This document shows positions 14,543 through 23,087 of a DNA stretch of 64,000 bases, in pieces. How positions within the stretch are numbered: the stretch's first letter is position 1; the number at the start of each line of letters is the position of its first letter. The position numbers and the translations under genes were made by a program. Below the pieces are notes generated by a model that was not told where the DNA came from, did not search any database, and was given only the letters and a program-made list of their open reading frames with translations. Source of the stretch: Lacisediminihabitans sp040549465 (GTDB lineage: Bacteria; Actinomycetota; Actinomycetes; Actinomycetales; Microbacteriaceae); NCBI RefSeq assembly GCF_040549465.1, contig NZ_JBEPTL010000001.1:228856-292855 (forward strand). Direction: 5' to 3'.

Positions 14543-16447
14543 ATGGTCGACACCGTCAGTTGGCGCCCGAAGGCGGGCGAGATCCCCACCCAACCGGGCG
14601 TCTATCGCTTCAGGGATTCCGGGCAGCGCGTGCTCTACGTCGGCAAAGCGAAGAACCTGCGCGCACGGCTGAGCAACTACTTCGCGCCGCTGGCGAGCCT
14701 GCATGAGCGCACTCGTCGCATGGTGCTCAGTGCAGCGTCCGTCGAGTGGACGGTCGTCGGAACCGAGTTCGAGGCGCTCCAGCTGGAGTTCACCTGGATC
14801 AAGGAGTTCGATCCGCCATTCAACGTGCAGTTCAGGGACGATAAGTCCTATCCCTATCTGGCGATCACACTCGGTGATCCGGTGCCGCGGGTACTCGTGA
14901 CGCGCAACCGCAATCTCAAGGGCGCGCGCTATTTCGGACCGTACACCAAGGTCTGGGCCATCCGCGAGACTGTCGATCTCATGCTCAAGGCCTTCCCGAT
15001 GCGCAGCTGCTCCGACTCGACGTACAAGCGCGCGGAACAGACCGGCCGTCCATGCCTTCTCGGGGATATAGGCAAGTGTGCCGCGCCATGCGTCGGTCGA
15101 GTTACCAAGGAGGAACACAAGTCGATCGCCCTCGACTTTGCCTCCTTCATGGCTGGCAACGACTCGAAATACACTGCAGATGTGGCGCGCAAAATGAAAG
15201 CGGCGGCGGCGGCAATGGACTACGAGTCTGCCGCGAAGTTCCGCGACCAGTTGGCCGCCCTTGAGACCGCGCTCTCCAAGAACACCATCGTGCTCGCAGA
15301 AGACGTGGACGCCGACGTATTCGGCATCGCGCACGACGAGCTCGCGGCGGCGGTGCAGCAGTTCACGGTGCGCAGCGGCCGCATCCGTGGCGTGCGCAGC
15401 TGGGTTGTCGACAAGGAACTCGACCTGGAACTCGCCGAACTCGTCGAGACGGTCGTTCACAACGCCTATGACGACGAAGCTGCGCCCCCGCGGCAGATCG
15501 TGGTGCCTGAGCTTCCGGATGACGCGGCAGAACTCGAACTCTGGCTCACCTCCCTGCGCACCGACCGTCGCGCCGCAGGCAGGGTCGCGCTCAGGGTGGC
15601 GCAGCGCGGAGATCTCGCCGCCCTCGCCCAGACGGTGACCACCAACGCGAAGAACGCCCTCGTGCTCTACAAGACCAGGCGAAGTGGGGACTTCGTTGCG
15701 CGCTCGCAGGCGCTGGCCGACATCCAGGAGGCGCTGGGCATGGACGACGCCCCGCTGCGCATGGAGTGCTACGACGTCTCGCATCTGAGCGGCACCAACA
15801 TCGTCGCCTCGATGGTCGTCTTCGAAGACGGGCTACCACGCAAAGACCAGTACCGCCGATTCAGCATCCCGAACTCCACCGATGACACCGAGTCGATCTA
15901 TCAGACCATAAGTCGGCGGGTCGCCCACCTCGACGAGGACTCTTCGACAAGCTCAGGGCAAGCGAGCACGGACGCTGATCCTGTCGAAGCGCCTGCGGCC
16001 ATGACCAGGAGATTCGCCTACCGCCCCAACCTACTGATCGTCGATGGCGGGCAACCGCAGGTGGCCGCCGCGGCGAGGGCCCTGGCCGACGCCGGAGTGA
16101 CAGGTATCGCGCTGTGCGGCATCGCCAAGCGTCTCGAGGAGATCTGGCTTCCGGACTCCGACTACCCGGTCATCCTTCCGCGCAACAGCGACGCGCTCTT
16201 CCTCATCCAGCGGATTCGTGACGAAGCCCACCGCTTCGCCATCACCTACCAGCGTCAACGCCGCAAGAAAGACGTCACCTCGGTACTGGCCGAGATCCCC
16301 GGCCTCGGTCCGGCCCGCGTCAGGGAGCTGCTGCGTCATTTCGGTTCCGTCACCCAGCTCAGAGCTGCCGAGGTGGAAGCGATCGCCGAGGTGAAGGGCG
16401 TGGGAACCACCCTCGCGCAGTCGATCTTCGAGGGTCTGCGCGACTGA
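14543..16447 (+). CDS. uvrC: UvrABC excinuclease subunit C
   Basis: UvrC makes both incisions around the lesion. It has 634 residues. Domains: GIY-YIG nuclease at the N-terminus (PGVYRFRDSGQRVLYVGKAK, residues 19-38), UVR motif (MDYESAAKFRDQLAALE, near 225) that binds UvrB, RNase H-like nuclease (ECYDVSHLSGTNIVASMVVFE, then LLIVDGGQPQV), and helix-hairpin-helix motifs at the C-terminus (IPGLGPARVRELLRHFGS). About 18 residues near 467-483 come from an in-frame palindromic repeat. It begins 3 bases after the uvrA stop, so the genes are coupled. Confidence 0.97.
   Translation: MVDTVSWRPKAGEIPTQPGVYRFRDSGQRVLYVGKAKNLRARLSNYFAPLASLHERTRRMVLSAASVEWTVVGTEFEALQLEFTWIKEFDPPFNVQFRDDKSYPYLAITLGDPVPRVLVTRNRNLKGARYFGPYTKVWAIRETVDLMLKAFPMRSCSDSTYKRAEQTGRPCLLGDIGKCAAPCVGRVTKEEHKSIALDFASFMAGNDSKYTADVARKMKAAAAAMDYESAAKFRDQLAALETALSKNTIVLAEDVDADVFGIAHDELAAAVQQFTVRSGRIRGVRSWVVDKELDLELAELVETVVHNAYDDEAAPPRQIVVPELPDDAAELELWLTSLRTDRRAAGRVALRVAQRGDLAALAQTVTTNAKNALVLYKTRRSGDFVARSQALADIQEALGMDDAPLRMECYDVSHLSGTNIVASMVVFEDGLPRKDQYRRFSIPNSTDDTESIYQTISRRVAHLDEDSSTSSGQASTDADPVEAPAAMTRRFAYRPNLLIVDGGQPQVAAAARALADAGVTGIALCGIAKRLEEIWLPDSDYPVILPRNSDALFLIQRIRDEAHRFAITYQRQRRKKDVTSVLAEIPGLGPARVRELLRHFGSVTQLRAAEVEAIAEVKGVGTTLAQSIFEGLRD
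15942..15989. repeat. REP-like palindromic element inside uvrC
   Basis: CTTCGACA (15942-15949) and its inverse TGTCGAAG (15982-15989) frame 48 bases; the left part continues as AGCTCAGGG, a wording common in dispersed palindromic repeats of high-GC bacteria (from memory). It lies between the two halves of the RNase H-like domain, keeps the frame and encodes a Ser/Thr/Ala/Asp-rich linker. Confidence 0.6.
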
Positions 16448-16521
16448 GCTATCGATAGGCTGGACCCAGGCAACCTCCGGATCGAATGAAGGCGGCACTA
16501 CCGGCATGAGAACAAGACACC

Positions 16522-17397
16522 ATGGCTGAAGACAGCTACAGCCAAGAGGTACTCATCGTGACCGGTATGTCCGGTGCCGGCAGGTCGACCGTCGGCAACG
16601 CCCTCGAAGACCTCGGCTGGTACGTCGTCGACAATCTGCCGCCCCAAATGCTGCGCCCCCTGGTCGAACTCGCGGGTCGCGCGGGCAACAACCTGCCGAA
16701 GATCGCAGCCATCGTCGATGTGCGCGGTGGCAGCCTCTTCGCCGATCTGCAGCAGTCCGTCGATTCGCTGCGCACCGGAACCCCCGTGCGCGTGCTCTTC
16801 CTCGAAGCTACGGATGCCGCGCTGGTCCGCCGTTTCGAGCAGGTGCGTCGCCCACATCCGCTGCAGGAAGACGGCACGCTCCTCGACGGCATCACCGCCG
16901 AGCGCCAGCGGATGCTGCCGATGCGCGAGTCGAGCGACATCATCATCGATACGTCAGATCTCAACATCCATCAGCTGGCGACCACCATTTCGGACACCTT
17001 TGCCAGCGAAGACACCCCCGGCGTCCAGGTGACCGTCCTGAGCTTCGGCTTCAAGTACGGCCTGCCTGCCGACGCCGACCTGGTCGCCGACATGCGCTTT
17101 TTGCCCAATCCGTTCTGGGTGCCAGAGCTTCGCGCCCTGAGCGGATTGGACCCCGCGGTGAGCGACTATGTGCTCGCGCAGGAAGGCGCCAAGGAGTTTG
17201 TCGAGGACTATGCCGTGGCCCTCAGCCCGGTGCTCGCCGGGTACCAGCGCGAAAACAAGAGACACGCTACGATCGCCATTGGATGCACCGGCGGCAAGCA
17301 CCGTTCAGTCGCGGTGGCTGAGAAGCTGGCCGGCATATTGCGCAGCCAGCCGGGCGTCGTCGTCAGCGTGAAACATCGCGACCTCGGTCGCGAATAG
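16522..17397 (+). CDS. rapZ: RapZ/YvcJ-family nucleotide-binding protein
   Basis: A 291-residue member of the family called RNase adapter RapZ in E. coli and YvcJ in Bacillus. The N-terminal P-loop GMSGAGRST (residues 15-23) has Arg where Lys is canonical, a form I recall from other actinobacteria. The C-terminal half has FGFKYGLPADADLVADMRFLPNP and IGCTGGKHRSVAVAEKLA, the conserved UDP-sugar or phosphate-binding part. It always sits before whiA in Actinobacteria. No clear ribosome site precedes the ATG; two 7-codon mini-ORFs lie just upstream. Its RNA target in Actinobacteria is not established here. Confidence 0.93.
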   Translation: MAEDSYSQEVLIVTGMSGAGRSTVGNALEDLGWYVVDNLPPQMLRPLVELAGRAGNNLPKIAAIVDVRGGSLFADLQQSVDSLRTGTPVRVLFLEATDAALVRRFEQVRRPHPLQEDGTLLDGITAERQRMLPMRESSDIIIDTSDLNIHQLATTISDTFASEDTPGVQVTVLSFGFKYGLPADADLVADMRFLPNPFWVPELRALSGLDPAVSDYVLAQEGAKEFVEDYAVALSPVLAGYQRENKRHATIAIGCTGGKHRSVAVAEKLAGILRSQPGVVVSVKHRDLGRE

Positions 17398-17469
17398 CAT
17401 TCCGTATCTCGATCGAATGCCATCGATGCGGTCTAACATTTCGTTGAACAGAACAGTAAGGAACCCGGA

Positions 17470-18450
17470 TTGGCTCTCACCGCCGACGTCAAGGACGAAC
17501 TCGCTCGCATCGACGTGAGCAAGACCACAGTGCGAGCGGCGGAACTGGCCACCATCCTCCGATTCTCCGGGGGACTGCATCTCATCTCCGGGCGGATCGC
17601 TGTGGAGTCCGAGCTCGACACGGCCCAACTCGCCAGGCGCGTGCGCAAAGATCTCGCTGAGCTTTACGGTGTGAAGAGCGAGATCTCGGTGATGTCCGCG
17701 TCAGGCCTGCGTCGCACAAGTCACTATCTCGTGCGCGTACTCGACGGGGGAGAGACCCTCGCTCGCCAGACAGGTCTCCTTGATGCCCGCCGCCGACCGA
17801 TTCGCGGTCTCCCGAACAAGCTCACCACTGGCAGCAGGGAGGAGCTCGCAGCGGTCTGGCGCGGTGCCTTCCTCGCCCACGGCTCGCTTACCGACCCCGG
17901 TCGATCCGCTGCCCTCGAGATCACCTGTCCAGGCAACGAGTCGGCAATGGCGCTCGTCGGCGCAGCCGGTCGATTGAAGATCGCGGCCAAGGCGCGCGAG
18001 GTACGCGGTGTGCATCGGGTCGTCATCCGCGACGGCGAGGCGATCAGCGCGATGCTCGTGCACATGGGTGCACATTCGACAGTGCTCAACTGGGAAGAGT
18101 TGCGCCAGCGCCGAGAGGTACGCGCCACGGCCAATCGTCTCGTCAACTTCGATGACGCCAATCTCCGCCGCTCCGCGCAGGCCGCCGTGGCCGCCTGCGC
18201 GCGCGTCGAGCGTGCTCTGGAGATTCTGGAAGGGAACGTTCCAGAGCACCTGCGTTACGCCGGCGATCTCCGCCTGCGCTTCCGCGATTCCAGTCTCGAC
18301 GAGCTCGGCCACCACGCCGATCCGCCGATGACGAAGGATGCCGTCGCTGGCCGCATCCGCCGCCTCCTCGCCATGGCCGACAAGCGCGCAGCCGAGCTCG
18401 GAATCCCGGGCACCGACGCCAATCTTCCACCCGACTACGAAGACGCCTGA
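17470..18450 (+). CDS. whiA: Sporulation/division regulator WhiA
   Basis: A 326-residue WhiA protein, with an N-terminal LAGLIDADG-like domain (residues about 1-200, including RAAELATILRFSGGLHLISGRI and RGAFLAHGSLTDPG) and a C-terminal helix-turn-helix (HADPPMTKDAVAGRIRRLLAMADKRAAELG). In Streptomyces WhiA works with WhiB in sporulation control; in non-sporulating relatives it affects division genes. The TTG start at 17470 follows AAGGA (17457-17461) by 8 bases and gives the usual MALTADVKDEL N-terminus. A TAACAT -10 box near 17434 is plausible. Confidence 0.96.
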   Translation: MALTADVKDELARIDVSKTTVRAAELATILRFSGGLHLISGRIAVESELDTAQLARRVRKDLAELYGVKSEISVMSASGLRRTSHYLVRVLDGGETLARQTGLLDARRRPIRGLPNKLTTGSREELAAVWRGAFLAHGSLTDPGRSAALEITCPGNESAMALVGAAGRLKIAAKAREVRGVHRVVIRDGEAISAMLVHMGAHSTVLNWEELRQRREVRATANRLVNFDDANLRRSAQAAVAACARVERALEILEGNVPEHLRYAGDLRLRFRDSSLDELGHHADPPMTKDAVAGRIRRLLAMADKRAAELGIPGTDANLPPDYEDA

Positions 18451-18571
18451 CACTGATTTCGAAGGCTGGGAAGCATCTGGGTGACAGCCGAGTTGACGCT
18501 ACTAGACTGAAAATATCTCCCGGTTTTCACACCGATTGGTGGGCCGGACTCTACAACAAGGAGATCGAATC

Positions 18572-19198
18572 ATGGCTGATTACACGCTGCCCGAACTGGG
18601 TTATGACTACGGAGCTCTCGCACCGAGTATCAGTGGTGCCATCATGGAACTTCACCACTCGAAGCATCACCAGGCCTATGTCACCGGCGCCAATGCGGCC
18701 CTCTCGCAGCTCGCCGAGGCGCGCGACAATGGCGACCTGACCTACGTGAACAAGCTGGAGAAAGACCTGGCGTTCAACCTCGGTGGCCACGTCAATCACT
18801 CGATCTTCTGGACCAATCTGTCCCCGGATGGTGGCGACAAGCCGACCGGAGAGCTCGCGTCCGCGATCGACGACAACTTCGGTTCCTTCGACAAGTTCAC
18901 CGCCCACTTCACCGCCGCCGCACTCGGTGTGCAGGGTTCAGGTTGGGCCGCACTGGTCTGGGACTCGATCGGTCAGAAGCTGCTCGTCCAGCAGTTCTTC
19001 GACCAGCAGAGCAACTTCGCCGCTGGCACCGTGCCGGTACTGCTTCTGGATGTCTGGGAGCACGCGTACTACCTCGACTACAAGAATGTGCGTGCCGATT
19101 ACGTGAAGGCTTTCTGGAACATCGCGAATTGGGCGAACGTTCAGAAGCGCTTCGAGGTCGCTCGCGAAAAGACCAACGGCCTGCTGGTACTGTCGTAG
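18572..19198 (+). CDS. sodA: Superoxide dismutase, Mn/Fe family
   Basis: It converts superoxide to oxygen and hydrogen peroxide in the cytosol. It has 208 residues. Metal ligands are visible: a His in MELHHSKHHQAYV (near 27), a His in FNLGGHVNHSIFW (near 75), and the Asp and His of LLLDVWEHAYYLDY near 165-170. The WEHAYYLDY form fits the Mn/Fe family; which metal is used cannot be decided from sequence alone. The ATG at 18572 is preceded by AAGGAGA (18558-18564). An upstream TTGACG (18493) and TATCTC (18514) may be the promoter, with a short 15-bp spacer. Confidence 0.97.
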   Translation: MADYTLPELGYDYGALAPSISGAIMELHHSKHHQAYVTGANAALSQLAEARDNGDLTYVNKLEKDLAFNLGGHVNHSIFWTNLSPDGGDKPTGELASAIDDNFGSFDKFTAHFTAAALGVQGSGWAALVWDSIGQKLLVQQFFDQQSNFAAGTVPVLLLDVWEHAYYLDYKNVRADYVKAFWNIANWANVQKRFEVAREKTNGLLVLS

Positions 19199-19218
19199 CG
19201 CCAGCTCATACCAGCGAT

Positions 19219-19247
19219 GTGTGGCCGGGGTTCTGCCCTGGCCACAC
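19219..19247 (+). terminator. Hairpin after sodA
   Basis: A 12-bp stem (19219-19230 with 19236-19247, one G:U) and loop TTCTG, 20 bases after the sodA stop. No U-tract follows. Confidence 0.65.
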
Positions 19248-19308
19248 CGCGGTTTCAGCCGCCACCCCCACAAAGTAGCGCCTCGGCGCCTCAGCAACAG
19301 GAGTTCTC

Positions 19309-20316
19309 TTGACCGTCAAGATCGGTATCAATGGCTTTGGCCGCATTGGTCGCAATTACCTCCGCGCGGTTCTCGCGCAGGACGCTGACCTCGAGATCGT
19401 CGCCGTCAACGACCTGACCGATCCCAAGTCGCTCGCCCACCTGCTGAAGTACGACTCCGTAGCCGGACGCCTCGCAGAAGACGTCTCGGTCGATGGCGAT
19501 TTCATCGTGGTTGCTGGCAAGCGCATCAAGGTGCTCGCCGAGCGCGATCCCGCCAACCTCGGATGGGGCGACCTCGGTGTCGACATCGTGATCGAATCCA
19601 CCGGCCGTTTCACCAACGCCAAGGATGCGCAGAAGCACATCGACGCCGGCGCCAAGAAAGTTGTCATCTCCGCTCCAGCCACCGATGACGACGGAACTTT
19701 CGTCATGGGCGTCAACGAGGGCCTCTACGACCCCGCTACGCAGCACATCCTCTCCAACGCGTCATGCACCACGAACTGCTTGGCTCCACTGGTCAAGGTC
19801 TTCCTCGACAACTTCGGTATCGAGCGTGGCCTGATGACGACGGTGCACGCCTACACCGCCGACCAGAACCTGCAGGACGGCCCGCACAGCGACCCGCGTC
19901 GTGCCCGTGCCGCCGCGATCAACATCATCCCCACTTCGACAGGTGCCGCCAAGGCGCTTGGCCTCGTCGTGCCGGAGGTTCTCGGAAAGCTCGACGGCTA
20001 CGCTCTTCGCGTTCCGGTGCCGACCGGTTCGATTACCGACCTCACCATCGAGGCCAGCCGCGACGTCACCGTCGCCGAGGTCAACGCTGCATTCAAGGCT
20101 GCTGCCGAGAGTGGATCGCTCGCCGGTTACCTCAGCTACACAGAGGATCCGATCGTCTCCAGCGACATCCAGGGTGACCCGCACTCCTGTATCTTCGACT
20201 CGGGTCTCACCAAGGTCATCGGTAACCAGGTGAAGATTGCCGGCTGGTATGACAACGAGTGGGGTTACTCCAACCGTCTCGTCGACTTCACCGAGTACGT
20301 CGCCGAGCGTCTCTAA
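19309..20316 (+). CDS. gap: Glyceraldehyde-3-phosphate dehydrogenase, type I
   Basis: It oxidises and phosphorylates glyceraldehyde 3-phosphate with NAD. It has 335 residues. The Rossmann motif INGFGRIGRN is at residues 7-16, the catalytic Cys153 lies in SNASCTTNCLAP, and the catalytic His is in the TTVHAYTADQ segment. It ends with the usual WYDNEWGYSNRLVDF. The TTG at 19309 follows ACAGGAG at a normal distance. It is the first gene of gap-pgk-tpiA, the standard actinobacterial glycolytic operon. Confidence 0.97.
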   Translation: MTVKIGINGFGRIGRNYLRAVLAQDADLEIVAVNDLTDPKSLAHLLKYDSVAGRLAEDVSVDGDFIVVAGKRIKVLAERDPANLGWGDLGVDIVIESTGRFTNAKDAQKHIDAGAKKVVISAPATDDDGTFVMGVNEGLYDPATQHILSNASCTTNCLAPLVKVFLDNFGIERGLMTTVHAYTADQNLQDGPHSDPRRARAAAINIIPTSTGAAKALGLVVPEVLGKLDGYALRVPVPTGSITDLTIEASRDVTVAEVNAAFKAAAESGSLAGYLSYTEDPIVSSDIQGDPHSCIFDSGLTKVIGNQVKIAGWYDNEWGYSNRLVDFTEYVAERL

Positions 20317-20329
20317 ACGGCGCACGTCG

Positions 20330-21547
20330 ATGCCGCTTCGTACAATCGAGAGTCTCGGTCAGCTCGCGGGCAAGAAGGTCATCGTCCGCTGTGACCTGAA
20401 CGTTCCTCTCAAGGACGGTCAGATCACCGATGACGGTCGAATTCGTGCTTCCCTGCCCACGCTCAACGCCCTCATCCACGCCGGCGCACGTGTCGTGGTC
20501 ATCTCGCACCTCGGTCGACCTGATGGCGCGCCCGATGCCAAGTACAGCCTCGCTCCGGTCGCCCAGCGACTGTGCGAACTGCTGGGCAAGGGAGTGACCT
20601 TCGCCATAGACACCGTTGGTTCTGCCGCGAAGGACGCCGTCGACGAACTGGGCGACGGCGACGTCGCGCTGCTCGAGAACCTGCGATTCAACGCGGGGGA
20701 GACGGCGAAGGATGCCGGCGAGCGTCAGGCGTTCGCAGAACGCCTTGCAGCTTTCGGCGATGCTTTGGTCTCCGACGGATTCGGCGTGGTGCACCGCAAG
20801 CAGGCCAGCGTCTACGAACTCGCAGAGCTTCTTCCGAGCGCAGCGGGAACGCTGATCGCGACCGAACTCGACGTACTCGACCGCCTCACCGAATCGCCGA
20901 AGAAGCCCTACACCGTGGTTCTCGGCGGCTCCAAGGTCTCCGACAAACTCGGCGTGATCGCCCACCTGCTGCCCAGAGTCGACTCGCTGCTGATCGGTGG
21001 CGGTATGCTCTTCACCTTTCTCGCGGCCCAGGGCCACAAGGTCGGCAAGAGCCTGCTCGAGGATGACCAGCTCGACACGGTGCGTGGCTACCTGACCACG
21101 GCGAAGGAGTTGGGCGTGGACATCGTGCTGCCGACCGATGTCGTCGTGGCGTCGAAATTCGGCGCTGACGCGGAGCACGAGGTGCGCGCGGCCGACGACA
21201 TCGAGGGTTCACCGTGGGGCGCCGATGGTCTGGGACTGGACATCGGTCCGGACACCGCGACCCGCTTCGCCGAGGTGATCGGGGCATCCGAGACGGTGTT
21301 CTGGAACGGACCGATGGGTGTGTTCGAACTCGCCCCATTCGCTGCCGGAACGAAGACGGTTGCGGCTGCTCTCACCGAGGTACCCGGGCTCTCCGTAGTC
21401 GGCGGTGGCGATTCGGCCGCTGCCGTGCGGGCTCTCGGTTTCCATGACGACCAATTTGGCCATATCTCAACGGGTGGGGGTGCCAGCCTCGAATTCCTCG
21501 AGGGTAAGAGCCTGCCCGGCCTGGAGGTTCTCGGATGGCAAGCGTGA
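20330..21547 (+). CDS. pgk: Phosphoglycerate kinase
   Basis: It transfers the acyl phosphate of 1,3-bisphosphoglycerate to ADP. It has 405 residues. The N-terminal VIVRCDLNVPLKDGQITDDGRI and VVISHLGRPDG are substrate-binding motifs, VLGGSKVSDKLGVI marks the hinge/nucleotide domain, and VVGGGDSAAAVRALG...HISTGGGASLEFLEGK is the ATP-binding end. The ATG at 20330 is 13 bases after the gap stop and gives the normal N-terminus; an upstream in-frame codon inside gap is not credible. Its last 13 bases overlap tpiA. Confidence 0.97.
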   Translation: MPLRTIESLGQLAGKKVIVRCDLNVPLKDGQITDDGRIRASLPTLNALIHAGARVVVISHLGRPDGAPDAKYSLAPVAQRLCELLGKGVTFAIDTVGSAAKDAVDELGDGDVALLENLRFNAGETAKDAGERQAFAERLAAFGDALVSDGFGVVHRKQASVYELAELLPSAAGTLIATELDVLDRLTESPKKPYTVVLGGSKVSDKLGVIAHLLPRVDSLLIGGGMLFTFLAAQGHKVGKSLLEDDQLDTVRGYLTTAKELGVDIVLPTDVVVASKFGADAEHEVRAADDIEGSPWGADGLGLDIGPDTATRFAEVIGASETVFWNGPMGVFELAPFAAGTKTVAAALTEVPGLSVVGGGDSAAAVRALGFHDDQFGHISTGGGASLEFLEGKSLPGLEVLGWQA

Positions 21548-22332
21548 CCGGCAAGCGGACCCCGTTCATCGCGGGCAACTGGAAGATGAACCTCGACCAC
21601 CTGCAGTCCATCGCTTTTGTGCAGAAGCTTGCCTGGAGCCTCAAGGATGCTAGGCACACCTTCGAGACCGTCGAGGTCGCCGTCTTTCCGCCATTCACCG
21701 ACCTGCGCTCCGTGCAGACGCTGGTCTCGGCAGATAAGTATGAGTTGAAGTTCGGTGGCCAGGATGTCTCGGCTTTCGATTCCGGTGCGTACACCGGTGA
21801 GATCTCCGGCGCTTTTCTCAAAGCTCTCGACTGCCAGTACGTGATTATCGGCCATTCGGAGCGACGCACGCTGCACAACGAGACCGACGAGCTGATCGCG
21901 GCGAAGGTTGCCGCGGCTCTCAAGCACGGACTCGTCCCCGTATTGTGCGTCGGCGAGACAGCCGAGGACCTCGAGAAGCACGGCCCCAGTGCGGTACCCG
22001 TCGCACAGCTGAAGGCGGCCCTCGCAGGTGTCACGGTCGGCGCCGATATCGTCGTCGCGTACGAGCCAGTCTGGGCCATCGGATCCGGCCAGGCTGCAAC
22101 TCCCGAGCAGGCCGAGCAGGTCGCGGCTCAGCTGCGACTCGCCCTCGTCGAGCTGATCGGCCAGGAGGCTGCGGATGCTACGCGTATCCTGTACGGCGGG
22201 TCGGTCAAGTCATCGAACATCGCTGGATTCATGCGCCAGACGAACGTCGACGGCGCGCTAGTGGGAGGCGCGAGCCTCGACCTCGCGGAGTTCTCCAGCA
22301 TCGTGCAGTTCCAGAAGCACGTCGGAACCTGA
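21535..22332 (+). CDS. tpiA: Triosephosphate isomerase
   Basis: It interconverts dihydroxyacetone phosphate and glyceraldehyde 3-phosphate. It has 265 residues. Active-site residues are visible: Asn/Lys in FIAGNWKMN (near 12-19), catalytic His in YVIIGHSERR (near 103), and catalytic Glu in VAYEPVWAIG (near 177); YGGSVK binds phosphate. It starts inside the end of pgk (13-base overlap), so it depends on pgk translation. Confidence 0.97.
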   Translation: MASVTGKRTPFIAGNWKMNLDHLQSIAFVQKLAWSLKDARHTFETVEVAVFPPFTDLRSVQTLVSADKYELKFGGQDVSAFDSGAYTGEISGAFLKALDCQYVIIGHSERRTLHNETDELIAAKVAAALKHGLVPVLCVGETAEDLEKHGPSAVPVAQLKAALAGVTVGADIVVAYEPVWAIGSGQAATPEQAEQVAAQLRLALVELIGQEAADATRILYGGSVKSSNIAGFMRQTNVDGALVGGASLDLAEFSSIVQFQKHVGT

Positions 22333-22362
22333 ACCCGTTTCGACTGTTGTTCACGCGCAAGT

Positions 22363-22368
22363 TATACT
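22363..22368 (+). promoter_or_regulatory. Possible -10 box of secG
   Basis: TATACT 31 bases after the tpiA stop and 51 bases before the secG GTG. No good -35 is visible. It would allow secG and rbpA to be expressed apart from the glycolytic genes. Confidence 0.45.
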
Positions 22369-22418
22369 GAACAGCGCCCAGTCGGTATCGGCGACTGATG
22401 CGCCTTAGAGAGGCTTTC

Positions 22419-22664
22419 GTGGAAATTCTTCAGGTCATCCTGCAGGTGATACTCGGTATCACGAGTCTCCTGCTGACCCTGCTCATCCTGTTGCACCGTG
22501 GACGTGGTGGCGGGCTGTCCGACATGTTCGGCGGCGGTGTCACCAGCAATCTCGGTGCTTCTGGTGTCGCAGAGCGCAACCTCAACCGCATCACGGTGAT
22601 TCTTGGGCTGGTATGGATTGCCAGCATCGTGGTCCTCGGTCTCATTACCAAGTTCGCTCAGTAG
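22419..22664 (+). CDS. secG: Preprotein translocase subunit SecG
   Basis: A small membrane subunit of the SecYEG channel that speeds protein export. It has 81 residues and two hydrophobic segments (about 5-25 and 55-77) around the conserved HRGRGGGLSDMFGGG loop. The GTG at 22419 follows AGAGAGG (22406-22412); an upstream in-frame ATG at 22398 would add seven residues and lacks a site. It sits after tpiA, its usual place. Confidence 0.95.
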   Translation: MEILQVILQVILGITSLLLTLLILLHRGRGGGLSDMFGGGVTSNLGASGVAERNLNRITVILGLVWIASIVVLGLITKFAQ

Positions 22665-22678
22665 ATTTAGGGGTTACC

Positions 22679-23044
22679 GTGGCTTCAGGTGGCAGTGCTA
22701 TTCGTGGGTCCCGAGTCGGGGCCGGCCCGATGGGCGAGCAGGATCGTGGTTTTCACGCCGAGCGTCTCCAGGTGTTCTACTGGTGCGCGAACGGTCACGA
22801 ACTGAGCCCGTACTTCCTCGCGACGATCGAGCCGGAGGAGATCCCCGAGATCCTCGACTGCCCGAACTGCGGACTGCCCGCCGGGCGTGACAAGGAGAAT
22901 CCTCCCTCGGTCACCAAGCTCGAGCCCTACAAGACGCACCTCGCCTACGTTAAGGAGCGTCGCACCGAGGAAGAGGCGGCGACACTTCTCGCGGAGGCGC
23001 TCGAGCAGTTGCGCGCACGTCGCGCACGTCTCACACCCCAGTAG
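22679..23044 (+). CDS. rbpA: RNA polymerase-binding protein RbpA
   Basis: RbpA is an actinobacterial factor that binds sigma and RNA polymerase and stabilises open promoter complexes. It has 121 residues. The N-terminal SAIRGSRVG is the RNA-polymerase contact, the core has cysteine pairs (FYWCANGHE and CPNCG) fitting a zinc form, and KPYKTHLAYVKERRTEEEAATLLAEALEQL is recognisable as the basic linker and sigma-binding helix (reading KLEPYKTHLAYVKERRTEEE). The GTG at 22679 is chosen for its AGGGG upstream and the family N-terminus. It is 14 bases after secG, whose TAG stop begins a TAGATT box. Confidence 0.88.
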   Translation: MASGGSAIRGSRVGAGPMGEQDRGFHAERLQVFYWCANGHELSPYFLATIEPEEIPEILDCPNCGLPAGRDKENPPSVTKLEPYKTHLAYVKERRTEEEAATLLAEALEQLRARRARLTPQ

Positions 23045-23087
23045 CGCCCACAGGGTAGCGCGGTCACAGGCTGATTCAGCTTGAAAC

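Noticed and set aside
13898..15784. 628-codon open frame on the minus strand
   Set aside because: It is antisense to uvrA and uvrC, has low-complexity composition and no family motifs; a shadow caused by high GC at third positions.
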